A DNA stretch of 64,000 nt from Pseudomonas sp. IAC-BECa141 (GCF_020544405.1 NZ_CP065410.1:3968001-4032000), one strand, 5' to 3'. Shown: positions 1-10,846, numbered from the stretch's first letter. Numbers and translations: made by a program. Notes: a model not told the origin generated them from the letters alone.

Positions 1-117
1 CTCAAAGGCGAAACCATCGACGTAGCCCCGGGGGATGGGCACACCGTTTATCTGCCGATTCCGGATGCGGTGGATCTGCGCTTCGGCTTGTTGATGCGCG
101 ATCTCGGCGCTGTTTAG
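1..117 (+). CDS. C-terminal end of a YegQ/TrhP-like U32-family protein (partial)
   Basis: The first 38 codons stay open and end at TAG. The tail contains APGDGHTVYLPIP followed by LLMRDLG, which closely resembles the remembered C-terminus of E. coli YegQ/TrhP (APGNGYTVWLPVP then LLMRNFSG). That protein belongs to the U32 peptidase-like family and takes part in prephenate-dependent 5-hydroxyuridine formation in tRNA. Only the end of the C-terminal beta-barrel is in the window, so catalytic residues cannot be checked. The gene is convergent with the GntR regulator that ends at 141. The match rests on a short tail and on memory of the E. coli sequence. Confidence 0.65.
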   Translation, partial: LKGETIDVAPGDGHTVYLPIPDAVDLRFGLLMRDLGAV

Positions 118-140
118 ACGCAGCTATCGAACCGGCGACT

Positions 141-878
141 TCAATTCGTGGCTGAAAACCGATCACGACTGTTGGTCAGGTGCAGCCACATCGCCGCGCG
201 CGCCGCGTCGGGGTCCTGACGCTTGATCGCGTTGAGGATCGCTTCATGTTCGAGATTCGCCAGTTGCCCGAGCTTGCTCAAATCCACCGCCCCTCGCTCG
301 GCCGCATTGACCCGAGTGCGCGGGATCATCGCGCTGCCCAGATGCTGCATGATTTCGGTGAAGCAGACATTGCCGGTGGCTTCGGCAATCAACAAGTGGA
401 AGCGCCGATCGGCCTCGACGCAACTGTCGTTGTTGGCCAATAGACGCTGGTAGTCGTCCAGCGCCTGACGCATCTGCAACAGTTGCTGCTCGGAACGACG
501 CTGCGCGGCCAGTGCTGCTGCTTGCGTCTCCAGCCCCATGCGCAATTCAAGAATACTGCGCACCCCCAGCGCGGTGTCGACGTTCAGCCGCAACCCCTGC
601 TCCGGCACGCGTTCGATCACGAAGGTGCCGATGCCGTGCCGCGTCTCCACCAACCCCGACGCCTGCAATTTGGAAATCGCCTCACGCACCACGGTGCGGC
701 TGACGCCGTACTCCTGAACGATCGAGTTTTCCGACGGCAACTTGTCACCGGGCAGCATCTGGCCGAGCAGGATGCTCTGGGTCAGTTTCTCCACCAGGTC
801 ATGGGCCAGGTTGTGGGCGCGCTTGCGGGCGGGGGCGTCGAGGTCTTCTTGCATGGTCGGATCCGGTGAACGGGGCAT
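141..878 (-). CDS. GntR-family (FadR subfamily, FCD domain) regulator of the adjacent glucarate genes
   Basis: A 245-residue regulator. The N-terminal winged helix-turn-helix spans about residues 25-90 (LPSENSIVQEYGVSRTVVRE, then a wing at HGIGTFV). The C-terminal FCD domain spans about 105-235 and keeps the metal/ligand-binding set D157, H161, H211 and H233. It is divergent from the MFS transporter and glucarate dehydratase, so it is probably their local, sugar-acid-responsive regulator. The 342-base gap between them carries TTGT-N3-ACAA palindromes, the kind of site FadR-type proteins bind. ATG at 878 was chosen; an in-frame ATG at 854 is a possible alternative and neither has a strong ribosome binding site. 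The inducer is inferred from context only. Confidence 0.9.
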   Translation of the reverse strand: MPRSPDPTMQEDLDAPARKRAHNLAHDLVEKLTQSILLGQMLPGDKLPSENSIVQEYGVSRTVVREAISKLQASGLVETRHGIGTFVIERVPEQGLRLNVDTALGVRSILELRMGLETQAAALAAQRRSEQQLLQMRQALDDYQRLLANNDSCVEADRRFHLLIAEATGNVCFTEIMQHLGSAMIPRTRVNAAERGAVDLSKLGQLANLEHEAILNAIKRQDPDAARAAMWLHLTNSRDRFSATN

Positions 879-938
879 TCCGATCGTAGCACTGCAGACG
901 ATGACTTGTATGAGCTCCTATGACTTCAAGCGCTCAAC

Positions 939-949
939 TTGTATGACAA
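939..949. promoter_or_regulatory. Predicted FadR-type GntR operator, regulator-proximal
   Basis: TTGTATGACAA is a perfect inverted repeat of TTGT around a 3-base centre, the typical form of FCD-type GntR operators. It lies 61 bases upstream of the regulator's ATG, so autoregulation is plausible. A related half-site starts at 906. Confidence 0.6.
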
Positions 950-1127
950 CAACCATTTTTCGTTTAAGAACTTTCAATACCTTCACGCCATCACTCCACA
1001 TTTACTGGGCTGGCACTCCACAGTTCAACCCCGCAACCACCCTTTAAAGCCCAATAAATACGGCACTTCGAATCCAGAAAAGCATAAAAAACCTTCGCCG
1101 TAGATAAATTTGATTGAGCGCCCCCAC

Positions 1128-1138
1128 TTGTAGGACAA
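1128..1138. promoter_or_regulatory. Predicted FadR-type GntR operator, transporter-proximal
   Basis: TTGTAGGACAA has the same TTGT-N3-ACAA palindrome as the site at 939-949. It lies about 80 bases upstream of the MFS start, within reach of its promoter. A further half-matching copy follows at 1149-1159, two helical turns away. Confidence 0.6.
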
Positions 1139-1220
1139 AAAAACGCAGTTGTATGATGTCTATCAACAACGCAACATCCAGCCAAACCCCGCATAAAAAT
1201 AACGAGTGGGAGAAAACCAA

Positions 1221-2567
1221 GTGAAATCATCCATTGCCGGGATGAACGAGGGCGCCAATTCCGCGCTGTCCTCCGCCATTGCCAAAGTCAAACGCCACGT
1301 CCTGCCGCTGTTCGTCATCATGTTCATCGTCAATTACATTGACCGGGTGAACATCGGCTTCGTCCGCACCCACATGGAACACGACCTCGGCATCGGTGCC
1401 GCGGCCTATGGTTTCGGTGCCGGTCTGTTCTTCATCGGTTACGCGCTGTTCGAAGTCCCTTCCAACATGCTGCTGCAAAAGGTCGGCGCACGAATCTGGC
1501 TGACCCGCATCATGCTCACCTGGGGCCTGGTGGCCGCCGGCATGGCGTTCATCCAGAACGAAACCCACTTCTACATCCTGCGATTTCTGCTCGGCGTGGC
1601 CGAGGCCGGATTCTTTCCCGGAGTGATCTACTACTTCACTCGTTGGTTGCCGGGAGCCGAGCGCGGCAAGGCAATTGCGATTTTCTTGAGCGGTTCGGCG
1701 GTGGCCTCGCTGATTTCCGGCCCGTTGTCCGGCTTGCTGTTACAGATCGAAGGTCTGGGCATGCACGGCTGGCAGTGGATGTACTTCATTGAGGGGATGT
1801 TCTCGGTCTGCCTGTGCGTCTTCGTGTGGTTCTGGCTCGACGCCAAACCCCACGACGCCAAGTGGCTGACCCGCGCCGAACAGGACGCCCTGGTCAAGGC
1901 CATCGACGATGAACAGAAGGCCCGCGAAGCCGCGACGCCAATCCGGCCGTCGCTGGGCAAACTGCTCAAGGATCGCCAGATCATCCTGTTCTGCCTGATC
2001 TACTTCTTCATTCAATTGACCATCTACGCGGCGACCTTCTGGCTGCCGAGCATCATCAAGAAAATGGGCGAGATGAGTGACTTCCAGGTCGGCCTGTTCA
2101 ACTCGATTCCGTGGTTGCTGTCGATCATCGGCATGTACGCGTTCGCCTCGTTCTCGGCGAAGTGGAAACACCAGCAGGCGTGGGTCGCCACGGCGTTGCT
2201 GATCGCCGCTGCGGGGATGTTCATGTCCACCACCGGCGGGCCGATTTTTGCCTTCGTCGCGATCTGCTTTGCCGCACTGGGTTTCAAATCCGCCTCGTCA
2301 CTGTTCTGGCCGATTCCGCAGGCCTACCTCGATGCACGGATTGCCGCTGCCGTGATCGCGCTGATCAACTCGGTGGGCAACCTCGGCGGCTTCGTCGCCC
2401 CGACCACTTTCGGCCTGCTGGAACAACACACCGGTTCGATCCAGGGCGGCCTCTATGGTCTGGCCGCGACCTCGATCATCGCCGCGATCATCGTGTTCGC
2501 CGCCCGCATGACACCCAAATCCGCACCTGACGTCTCCGTGGCCGATACCGCGCCGAAACACGCTTGA
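1221..2567 (+). CDS. MFS transporter, anion:cation symporter family, probable D-glucarate/galactarate importer (GudP-like)
   Basis: An inner-membrane carrier of 448 residues with the hydrophobic pattern of 12 helices. It carries the ACS-family opening [10 protein letters not shown], and the hydrophilic loop between the two six-helix halves sits near residues 200-245. It is followed after 14 bases by glucarate dehydratase, which points to glucarate/galactarate-type sugar diacids as substrate. The start is GTG at 1221, preceded at 8 bases by GGGAG; the upstream in-frame GTG at 1206 lacks such a site. Expression is probably controlled by the divergent GntR protein. ACS members also carry other organic anions, so the exact substrate is inferred from the neighbour. 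Confidence 0.88.
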   Translation: MKSSIAGMNEGANSALSSAIAKVKRHVLPLFVIMFIVNYIDRVNIGFVRTHMEHDLGIGAAAYGFGAGLFFIGYALFEVPSNMLLQKVGARIWLTRIMLTWGLVAAGMAFIQNETHFYILRFLLGVAEAGFFPGVIYYFTRWLPGAERGKAIAIFLSGSAVASLISGPLSGLLLQIEGLGMHGWQWMYFIEGMFSVCLCVFVWFWLDAKPHDAKWLTRAEQDALVKAIDDEQKAREAATPIRPSLGKLLKDRQIILFCLIYFFIQLTIYAATFWLPSIIKKMGEMSDFQVGLFNSIPWLLSIIGMYAFASFSAKWKHQQAWVATALLIAAAGMFMSTTGGPIFAFVAICFAALGFKSASSLFWPIPQAYLDARIAAAVIALINSVGNLGGFVAPTTFGLLEQHTGSIQGGLYGLAATSIIAAIIVFAARMTPKSAPDVSVADTAPKHA

Positions 2568-2581
2568 AAGGACAACCCGAC

Positions 2582-3925
2582 ATGACCGCACACGACATCG
2601 CCAAAGCTCCGATCATCACCGAGATGCAAGTCATTCCGGTGGCTGGCCACGACGGCATGCTGCTCAATCTGAGCGGTGCCCACGGGCCGTTTTTCACCCG
2701 CAACATCGTCATCCTCAAGGACAACGCCGGCCACACCGGCGTCGGTGAAGTGCCCGGCGGCGAACGCATTCGCCAGACTCTCGAAGACGCCCGCAGCCTG
2801 GTGGTCGGCAACCCGATCGGCACGTATCAGAAGATCCTCAACCAGGTGCGCCAGACCTTCGCCGACCGCGATGCCGGCGGCCGTGGCCTGCAAACCTTCG
2901 ACCTGCGCATCACCATTCACGCGGTCACCGGGCTCGAAGCCGCCCTGCTCGACCTGCTCGGCCAGCACCTCGATGTGCCGGTCGCCGCACTGCTTGGCGA
3001 AGGCCAGCAGCGTGATGAAGTGAAGATGCTCGGCTATCTGTTCTACGTGGGCGATCGCCGGGCAACCGACCTCGCTTACCGCAGCGAACCGGATGCCGAC
3101 AACGACTGGTTCCGCGTGCGTCACGAGCAAGCCATGACCGCTGACGCCGTGGTGCGCCTGGCCGAAGCTGCTCATGCGCGCTATGGCTTCAAAGACTTCA
3201 AGCTCAAGGGCGGTGTGCTCAGCGGCGATGCCGAAATTGAAGCGGTGACAGCACTGGCCGAGCGCTTCCCCGATGCGCGAATTACGCTTGATCCAAACGG
3301 CGCGTGGTCACTGAAAGAAGCGATCCGTCTGTGTCGCGACCAGCATCATGTGCTGGCGTATGCCGAGGATCCGTGTGGTGCGGAAAACGGCTATTCGGGC
3401 CGTGAAGTGATGGCCGAATTTCGCCGCGCCACCGGCCTGAAAACCGCCACCAACATGATCGCCACCGACTGGCGCGAGATGGGCCATGCGATTCAGTTGC
3501 AGTCGGTGGACATCCCGCTGGCCGACCCACACTTCTGGACCATGCAGGGTTCGGTGCGCGTGGCGCAGATGTGCCACGAGTGGGGCCTGACCTGGGGCTC
3601 GCACTCCAACAACCACTTCGACATTTCCCTGGCGATGTTCACCCACGTCGCGGCCGCCGCACCGGGTGACATCACCGCCATCGACACCCACTGGATCTGG
3701 CAGGACGGCCAGCGCCTGACCAAGGCGCCGCTGCAAATCGTTGACGGCTGCGTACAGGTGCCGAAGAAACCGGGGCTGGGCGTGGAACTGGACATGGATC
3801 AGGTGGCCAAGGCCCACGAGCTCTATAAAGGCATGGGGCTGGGTGCGCGGGATGACAGTGTGGCGATGCAGTTTCTGATTCCGGGCTGGACGTTCGATAA
3901 CAAGAAGCCGTGTCTGGTGCGCTAA
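2582..3925 (+). CDS. gudD: Glucarate dehydratase
   Basis: A 447-residue enolase-superfamily enzyme, the usual length for the family. It dehydrates D-glucarate (often also L-idarate) to 5-keto-4-deoxy-glucarate in the cytoplasm. The catalytic set is intact: the KLK pair at K207/K209, metal ligands D237 (LDPNG), E262 (AEDPCG) and N291 (ATNMIATDW), and the general base H341 (GSHSNNH). These line up with the E. coli GudD residues. ATG 2582 follows an AAAGGA site and overlaps no gene. It forms an operon with the upstream importer. No downstream KDG-aldolase or dehydratase gene is present, so the rest of the pathway must be encoded elsewhere. Confidence 0.95.
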   Translation: MTAHDIAKAPIITEMQVIPVAGHDGMLLNLSGAHGPFFTRNIVILKDNAGHTGVGEVPGGERIRQTLEDARSLVVGNPIGTYQKILNQVRQTFADRDAGGRGLQTFDLRITIHAVTGLEAALLDLLGQHLDVPVAALLGEGQQRDEVKMLGYLFYVGDRRATDLAYRSEPDADNDWFRVRHEQAMTADAVVRLAEAAHARYGFKDFKLKGGVLSGDAEIEAVTALAERFPDARITLDPNGAWSLKEAIRLCRDQHHVLAYAEDPCGAENGYSGREVMAEFRRATGLKTATNMIATDWREMGHAIQLQSVDIPLADPHFWTMQGSVRVAQMCHEWGLTWGSHSNNHFDISLAMFTHVAAAAPGDITAIDTHWIWQDGQRLTKAPLQIVDGCVQVPKKPGLGVELDMDQVAKAHELYKGMGLGARDDSVAMQFLIPGWTFDNKKPCLVR

Positions 3926-3943
3926 GCCGGATTCACCGCAATA

Positions 3944-4053
3944 CCCTGTGGGGTCGAGCTTGCTCCGGGCGGCGATCCGACGATGGCGGAGCGTCAGTCG
4001 ATAAATTTTTCGAATTTGAGGCCGTCTTCGCGAGCAAGCTCGCTCCCACAAGG
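3944..4053. repeat. REPIN: inverted pair of REP palindromes between gudD and ampR
   Basis: The right arm (about 4025-4052) contains the REP core GCGAGCAAGCTCGCTCCCAC. The left arm (about 3944-3972) is an inverted, decayed copy (CCCTGTGGGGTCGAGCTTGC). The element fills the gap between two convergent gene ends and may act as a bidirectional terminator. The same core recurs at 31053-31144 and 36520-36608. Confidence 0.8.
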
Positions 4054-4060
4054 ACGTTCA

Positions 4061-6259
<2,199 letters not shown>

Positions 6260-6268
6260 TCACGCCAT

Positions 6269-6303
6269 AAAAAACGGGCGACCTGAGAAGGTCGCCCGTT
6301 TTT
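6269..6303. terminator. Rho-independent terminator after ampC (bidirectional)
   Basis: A 13-base perfect stem (AAAACGGGCGACC / GGTCGCCCGTTTT) with a 6-base loop is flanked by A and T runs on both sides. It can serve ampC on the plus strand and the small gene ending at 6321 on the minus strand. Confidence 0.92.
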
Positions 6304-6320
6304 GTTTGGGAGGTTGAAAA

Positions 6321-6629
6321 CTACGCCTGTAGCTTCCAGCCCAGTACATCCATCAGATCGCAGCTATCGCGCAGAGGGATTGCCAGCACCCGGGCGAAGT
6401 CCTGCAACAGTAATGAGTCATGACCGATGCCGTCGCTCAATGAAAGTGTTTCCAACAACTGCGTCACGCTGCGCAATCGGTACGCGGCAGTGCCGTGGAG
6501 TACGTCTACCGGGGCTTCGCGATCAATCAGGAGACAGGGAATCTGGCAGTCGATGCCGGTGATGGGGATGTAGCGGGGCTTGGTTGATTCGGTGCAAATT
6601 TCAGGTGATTCGAAATTCGTTTTCTTCAT
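6321..6629 (-). CDS. Small DUF3077-like protein of unknown function
   Basis: A 102-residue cytoplasmic protein without signal peptide or membrane segment. The middle and C-terminal parts (AYRLRSVTQLLETL, then LLQDFARVLAIPLRDSCDL) have the feel of the small DUF3077/DUF6124-type proteins common in Pseudomonas, usually present in several copies per genome; no function is known to me. ATG 6629 has GGAG a few bases upstream; the longer open frame reaching 6893 covers a structured region and is not believed to be coding. It ends at the ampC terminator. The family assignment is a resemblance, not a search result. Confidence 0.65.
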   Translation of the reverse strand: MKKTNFESPEICTESTKPRYIPITGIDCQIPCLLIDREAPVDVLHGTAAYRLRSVTQLLETLSLSDGIGHDSLLLQDFARVLAIPLRDSCDLMDVLGWKLQA

Positions 6630-7114
6630 GGGTGTAACTCCAATGGGATTGTAAAAAAAGCTACCCATCTCACTTCCACATGAGGGTGGCAGCTGTACGC
6701 AGGTGTGGAAGACCGAGCCAATCACCCTAACCCGGCGCACCCGAAAGCGCTCCCGCGTACAGCCACCATAAGTCCGCGATGTTGACATAAAAGATGTCGC
6801 CATGCGCTTTACGGTGCTTGGTGAATGAGTCTGAAAACCGGACTTCCACATCCGACCGCTGATTTTGCAGCGGCCCGGAAAGGTTATCGGCACCGCTGCC
6901 AGAGCACCAGTTCACCAATACCGCCGCGCGTTGCAGGAAATATCCGACGAATCTGAAGGGTGTTGCCTAGCCATTTTGGTGGGAATATGCGGCAACTATT
7001 TTGATGGGTGACCGGGTGAATTCGAGTATCTACACTCCACCGAATCAATCCGTGGCCGGTGATGACATAATGCGCGCCAAAGCCTTTAAATCGACTGCGC
7101 CGAAAGGGTGATGT
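6630..7114. other. Gene-free 485-base stretch between the DUF3077-like gene and ptuA
   Basis: No convincing gene is seen here. The minus-strand half next to the DUF3077-like gene (6673-6767) is highly structured. The half next to ptuA is less GC-rich than the surrounding core genome and should contain the ptuA promoter. No ribosome binding site supports the short minus-strand open frame at 6727-6918. Confidence 0.5.
6673..6767 (-). ncRNA. Candidate structured 5' leader of the DUF3077-like gene
   Basis: Read on the minus strand, GGTGGCTGTACGC (6767-6755) can pair over 13 bases with GCGTACA-GCT-GCCACC (6700-6685), leaving a 3-base bulge. A second perfect 8-base pairing, CTTCCACA (6711-6704) with TGTGGAAG (6680-6673), interleaves with the first. 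The two stems therefore compete or form a pseudoknot. A small hairpin (GCGC...GCGC) sits in the first loop. The element ends about 43 bases before the ATG at 6629, so it would lie in the 5' untranslated region. Function is unknown; a cis-regulatory switch is inferred from position. Confidence 0.5.
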
Positions 7115-8476
7115 ATGGAAATTTTCAGTTTTAGCCTTAAGGATGTCGGCCGGTTCCACGACTTGACGGTGTTTCTGGCGCCGACTGCTGTTCACTCATC
7201 AAATGTAACAGTACTAGTAGGTAACAACGGCGCCGGCAAAACCACTCTCCTAAAGTCACTGGCCACATCACTGAGTTGGCTAGTTGCCAGAATCCGGACT
7301 GAAAAAGGTAGTGGTAACTATCTTAACGATGTCGACATTCGAAATGGTGCTTCAACCTCGCTAGTTTTAGTAGCTGCGGCCGACTTGTCACAGGCTCAAT
7401 CAGATCCTCCGATGGGAAAAGATGTACTTTTCACGTGGGGTATCGCACGGGGTAAACAAGGACGGAAATCGGCAGTTCATAGCGAGCTGGTAAACGTCAG
7501 TCGACTTGCAGATCACTATCGCAACAAACTGACCACCGATGATAAGGCCTCTCTTCCTCTGATCGCCTATTACCCAGTTGAGCGGTCGGTTCTTGAAATC
7601 CCGCTAAAAATCAAAACCAAACACACCTTCGACCAACTCGACGGCTACGACAACTCGCTCAACCGAGGCGTCGACTTCCGCCGTTTCTTCGAGTGGTTCC
7701 GCGAACGCGAAGACAGCGAAAACGAAACCGGTATTTCCGACACTGCACTGGCTGAAATCTCCGAAAAATTCGGCTCGGACAGCGAGGTCTGGCAAACCCT
7801 GTCCAAACTGAAAGCCTCCTCCCGCGACCGCCAACTGACTGCCGTGCGCTCCGCCATCGCCGCGTTCATGCCCGGCTTCACCAACCTGCGCGTGCAACGC
7901 AAACCGCGCCTGCACATGGCCATCGACAAGGATGGCGTCACCCTCAACGTCGCCCAGCTCTCTCAAGGCGAGAAGTCGATGATGGCGCTGGTCGGTGATA
8001 TCGCCCGCCGTTTGGCGATGATGAACCAGTCCCTGGACAACCCACTCCATGGCGACGGCATCGTGCTGATCGACGAAGTGGATCTGCACCTGCACCCAAA
8101 ATGGCAACGCAGCTTGATCCGCCAACTGAGCGAAACCTTCCCCAACTGCCAGTTCGTGCTGACCACCCATTCGCCACTGGTCATTAGTGACGCCAAGGAT
8201 GTTCTGGTTTACGTGCTCAATGACGGTGAACTCCACGAACACAACGGCCTATACGGACTCGATGCCAATCAGGTGCTGCTGGAAGTCATGGACACCGATA
8301 TCCGCAACAGCGACGTTCAAAAACGCTTGAACGCGTTGCTCGAACGCTTGCAGGACGGTGATCTGGAAACCGCACAGAAGCTATTCGCCGAACTGGCAGA
8401 AGAACTTCCAGACGGTCATATCGAACTGGCGAAAGCAGCGCTGTTGCTGCGCAAGCTGGAGCTGCGTCGTGCGTAA
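7115..8476 (+). CDS. AAA/ABC-type ATPase of a Septu-like defence system (PtuA-like)
   Basis: A 453-residue SMC/OLD-type ATPase. It has Walker A GNNGAGKT at residues 36-43, an ABC signature LSQGEKS near 281, Walker B VLIDEVDLHLH near 318, and the switch histidine in TTHSPLVIS. It overlaps by 8 bases an HNH nuclease gene of the PtuB/TIGR02646 type. That two-gene pair defines Septu anti-phage systems, in which the ATPase complexes with and controls the nuclease. The first 480 or so bases are visibly less GC-rich and use more A/T-ending codons than the rest. No reverse transcriptase is adjacent, so a retron-linked version is unlikely. Confidence 0.85.
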   Translation: MEIFSFSLKDVGRFHDLTVFLAPTAVHSSNVTVLVGNNGAGKTTLLKSLATSLSWLVARIRTEKGSGNYLNDVDIRNGASTSLVLVAAADLSQAQSDPPMGKDVLFTWGIARGKQGRKSAVHSELVNVSRLADHYRNKLTTDDKASLPLIAYYPVERSVLEIPLKIKTKHTFDQLDGYDNSLNRGVDFRRFFEWFREREDSENETGISDTALAEISEKFGSDSEVWQTLSKLKASSRDRQLTAVRSAIAAFMPGFTNLRVQRKPRLHMAIDKDGVTLNVAQLSQGEKSMMALVGDIARRLAMMNQSLDNPLHGDGIVLIDEVDLHLHPKWQRSLIRQLSETFPNCQFVLTTHSPLVISDAKDVLVYVLNDGELHEHNGLYGLDANQVLLEVMDTDIRNSDVQKRLNALLERLQDGDLETAQKLFAELAEELPDGHIELAKAALLLRKLELRRA

Positions 8477-9089
8477 GATCACCAAGGGAGCCGAGCCGGA
8501 ACAACTCATCAGATGGAAACGCGCCAACACAACATTACGTTACCGGGACCTGCCCAGCGAAGAACGTGTGAGCGTGCGCACGGCCTGTATAGCGGAACAG
8601 TTCAGCCTTTGCGCCTATTGCTGCCAGACCATTGCAGGCGACAACTCACATAACGAGCACGTTGAAGCCCAGGATAAGGCCCCCAATCGCACATTGGAGT
8701 TCACCAACATCGTCGCCAGTTGCCAGCGCCAGAATCAATGTGGACATCATCGAGGCACCCGCCCACTGGATCTGACGCCCTTGATGGAGGAGTGCGAGTC
8801 GGAATTGAAGTTTTACCTGTCCGGTAGAGTGACCGGCAAAACCGAACGCGCAAATTCAGCCTTGGAAATCTTGAATCTCGGTCATACCGAAGAAAGCAAT
8901 CGCGGACTCATAGGGGCGCGGAAACAGCTGGTTGATCAGCTGATATTTACAGGAGGCATGCAACCCGATGACCTTGAAGATGAAGAGCTACTGGGCATTC
9001 TCCTTGATGACATGTTGACTCCCAAGAATGGCCAGCTCGCGGCTTTTTCTCCGGTTCTGGTCAATGTCATCCGTCAGCTCATGACCTGA
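8469..9089 (+). CDS. HNH endonuclease of a Septu-like defence system (PtuB-like, TIGR02646 type)
   Basis: A 206-residue nuclease. It has a zinc-coordinating C48-x2-C51 pair, H61-N-E-H64, an asparagine at N80 (EFTNIVASC), then C85 and C91-GHH, the pattern of the HNH family that partners PtuA. The start is GTG 8469, eight bases inside the ATPase gene, with GGAG seven bases upstream; this implies translational coupling. In Septu systems this subunit is the DNA-degrading effector released or activated when the ATPase senses infection. A strong terminator closes the pair at 9125. Confidence 0.85.
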   Translation: MRKITKGAEPEQLIRWKRANTTLRYRDLPSEERVSVRTACIAEQFSLCAYCCQTIAGDNSHNEHVEAQDKAPNRTLEFTNIVASCQRQNQCGHHRGTRPLDLTPLMEECESELKFYLSGRVTGKTERANSALEILNLGHTEESNRGLIGARKQLVDQLIFTGGMQPDDLEDEELLGILLDDMLTPKNGQLAAFSPVLVNVIRQLMT

Positions 9090-9124
9090 TATTCAAAGCA
9101 TCGGGGTCATTCCGGCGGGCAAAA

Positions 9125-9158
9125 AAAATGGCGAACGCTTTATAACGTTCGCCATTTT
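9125..9158. terminator. Bidirectional rho-independent terminator after ptuB
   Basis: A perfect 13-base stem (AAAATGGCGAACG / CGTTCGCCATTTT) with an 8-base loop, preceded by A8 and followed by T-rich sequence. It separates ptuB from the convergent gene ending at 9178. Confidence 0.9.
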
Positions 9159-9177
9159 CATTCAGAGCCTGCCTCAA

Positions 9178-9744
9178 TCAATCATCCGGCATTTCCGGTG
9201 GCTTGGCCGGTTTGGTCGGCTTCGTCGGTTTTGTCCCTTTCGCGCCTTTGGCCGGGGCCGGTTCTGCAGCAGTCGGCGCCGTCACCACGGTGGAAGTGGT
9301 TTCTTTCTCGGCGGCAGGCAGCGCATCGATGGTGTCGAAAATTTTCTTCAGGTCGACCGTTGCGGCTTCCTCCCCCGAAGCCGACAGTTTGGTCTCACCA
9401 TCCTTGCCCACCAGAAACACTTTCGGATACGCCCCGGCGCCCAGCTTCAGCGAGCGCAGCAACGCCATGGTCTGCTGCTGCTCCATGCTTTTGCCATCGA
9501 CCTGACCGCTCATGCTCAGGATGGTGTAGACCTTGATCTTGCGGTCGGCGATGCCTTGTTTGTTGGCCGGGTCGTCCAGCGCTTTTTTCAGGCTGACCCA
9601 ATAAGAATCGACCGTACTGGAAGCGATCACGATCACCGGGCGGTTGATGCCCTTGTCGACGTCCAGAGGGGAATCGCCGTCGGCGGCGAACAGGGGGCCG
9701 GCAATCGCCAGCAAGAGTGTCAGGGTCAGTGACCTGATGAGCAT
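9178..9744 (-). CDS. Periplasmic DUF4174-like protein with Lys/Pro-rich tail
   Basis: A 188-residue protein with a signal peptide (LLAIAGPLFAADG). A thioredoxin-fold-like DUF4174 region follows at about residues 25-120 (PVIVIASSTVDSYWV, VFLVGKDGETKLS). The C-terminal tail is low-complexity, with repeats of KPTKP and PAK. The start at ATG 9744 is decided by AAGGAG six bases upstream; the in-frame ATG at 9750 directly abuts that site. Function is unknown; the tail could interact with the cell wall or nucleic acid by charge, which is speculation. It is monocistronic. Confidence 0.75.
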   Translation of the reverse strand: MLIRSLTLTLLLAIAGPLFAADGDSPLDVDKGINRPVIVIASSTVDSYWVSLKKALDDPANKQGIADRKIKVYTILSMSGQVDGKSMEQQQTMALLRSLKLGAGAYPKVFLVGKDGETKLSASGEEAATVDLKKIFDTIDALPAAEKETTSTVVTAPTAAEPAPAKGAKGTKPTKPTKPAKPPEMPDD

Positions 9745-9956
9745 GCGCATCTCCTTTTGATATCCACGCTCTAATGATTGCGCATCGCAGCGATTGTTCC
9801 GGGTGGTGCCCGGCAAAAGTGTTTCGCCTTGCCCAAAGCTTAGGTCAGCACCGGTTTTGCGCAACCGGACGTGCGCGATCCTGCCGCCCGTTTGTTTACC
9901 TTTTACGACCGCGTCAGCCGGATGCTTGAGCCTTCGGGGTCATAGATGCTCGCCGA

Positions 9957-10742
9957 TCAGAACGCCAGTTTGTAACCGATCAACACCAGCATCGTCGCCA
10001 GGCACGGGCGCAGCAGCTCATCGGAGACGCGGCCGGTCAGGTGGCTGCCGAGCCAGATGCCCGGCAACGAGCCCACCAGCAGGAAACCCAGCACGCCCCA
10101 GTCCATGTTGCCCATGCTCGCGTGGCCGAGGCCGGCGACCAGGGTCAGCGGTACGGCGTGGGCGATTTCGGTGCCGACCAGGCGGCGGGTCGGCAGCAGA
10201 GGATAAAGGATGAACAGCGCGACGGTGCCGAGGGCGCCGGCGCCGATGGAGGTCAGGGCGACCATGGTGCCGAGGATCAGACCGGTGATCACGGTCATGA
10301 CATTCAGGCGCGCGCCGCTGGGGTTGTAGTTACCGCCGGCACGTTTGTGGGCGAATTCCAGCAGGCGCTTCTTGAACAGAATCGCCAGCGCGGTGGCGAA
10401 CAGCACGAAGCCGAGTGCCTGCTTGATGATGGCGTTCATCGCGTCCGGCGCGGTGTGCAGGGTGCTGAGGAACCACAAGGTCATCGCCACCGCCGGGACA
10501 CTGCCCAGGGTCAGCCAGCCGGTAATGGCCCAGTCGATATTCTTGTTTTTCCTGTGCACCAGCACGCCGCTGGATTTGGTGATGGCCGCGTACAGCAGAT
10601 CGGTGCCCACCGCCGTGGCCGGATTGATGCCGAACCAGAGCAGGATCGGCGTCATCAACGAACCGCCGCCAACACCGGTCATGCCAACGATGAACCCCAC
10701 CACCAGCCCGGCAATCACCAGGCCGAAATTTGCCAATTCCAT
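9957..10742 (-). CDS. TSUP (TauE/SafE) family membrane exporter
   Basis: A 261-residue inner-membrane protein with the duplicated TauE/SafE architecture, about 7-8 helices. The glycine-rich family motif GMTGVGGGSLMTPIL lies at about residues 20-34 and is echoed in the second half (LTSIGAGALGTVALFI). Relatives export sulfite, sulfoacetate or other organosulfur anions. No sulfur gene adjoins it, so the substrate is unknown. ATG 10742 is the only start ahead of the first helix. Confidence 0.85.
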   Translation of the reverse strand: MELANFGLVIAGLVVGFIVGMTGVGGGSLMTPILLWFGINPATAVGTDLLYAAITKSSGVLVHRKNKNIDWAITGWLTLGSVPAVAMTLWFLSTLHTAPDAMNAIIKQALGFVLFATALAILFKKRLLEFAHKRAGGNYNPSGARLNVMTVITGLILGTMVALTSIGAGALGTVALFILYPLLPTRRLVGTEIAHAVPLTLVAGLGHASMGNMDWGVLGFLLVGSLPGIWLGSHLTGRVSDELLRPCLATMLVLIGYKLAF

Positions 10743-10846
10743 GAAGACATCCAGAAGACAACAGGAAAAATCTGGCCCGCAGCATAGCGATTTTTCTTAT
10801 AACCACCTATATCGATCCGATCTATCGTTATGCCATTTCTTGAGTG

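Larger units (their letters stand above)
879..1220. promoter_or_regulatory. Divergent regulatory region of the glucarate module
   Basis: This 342-base AT-richer gap separates the GntR regulator from the MFS importer and holds no convincing gene. It contains two perfect TTGT-N3-ACAA palindromes (939-949 and 1128-1138) and two half-matching copies starting TTGTATGA (906-916 and 1149-1159). The perfect sites are 189 bases apart, an integral number of helical turns at 10.5 bases per turn. They flank the likely divergent promoters, an arrangement suited to repression by looping. Confidence 0.6.

Noticed and set aside
6727..6918. Short minus-strand ORF overlapping the structured leader
   Set aside because: No ribosome binding site was seen and its end lies within the stems; a structural RNA role explains the sequence better.
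6630..8476. Retron (msr-msd) upstream of the Septu genes
   Set aside because: No reverse transcriptase gene is present; the structured region belongs to the opposite strand and the DUF3077-like gene.
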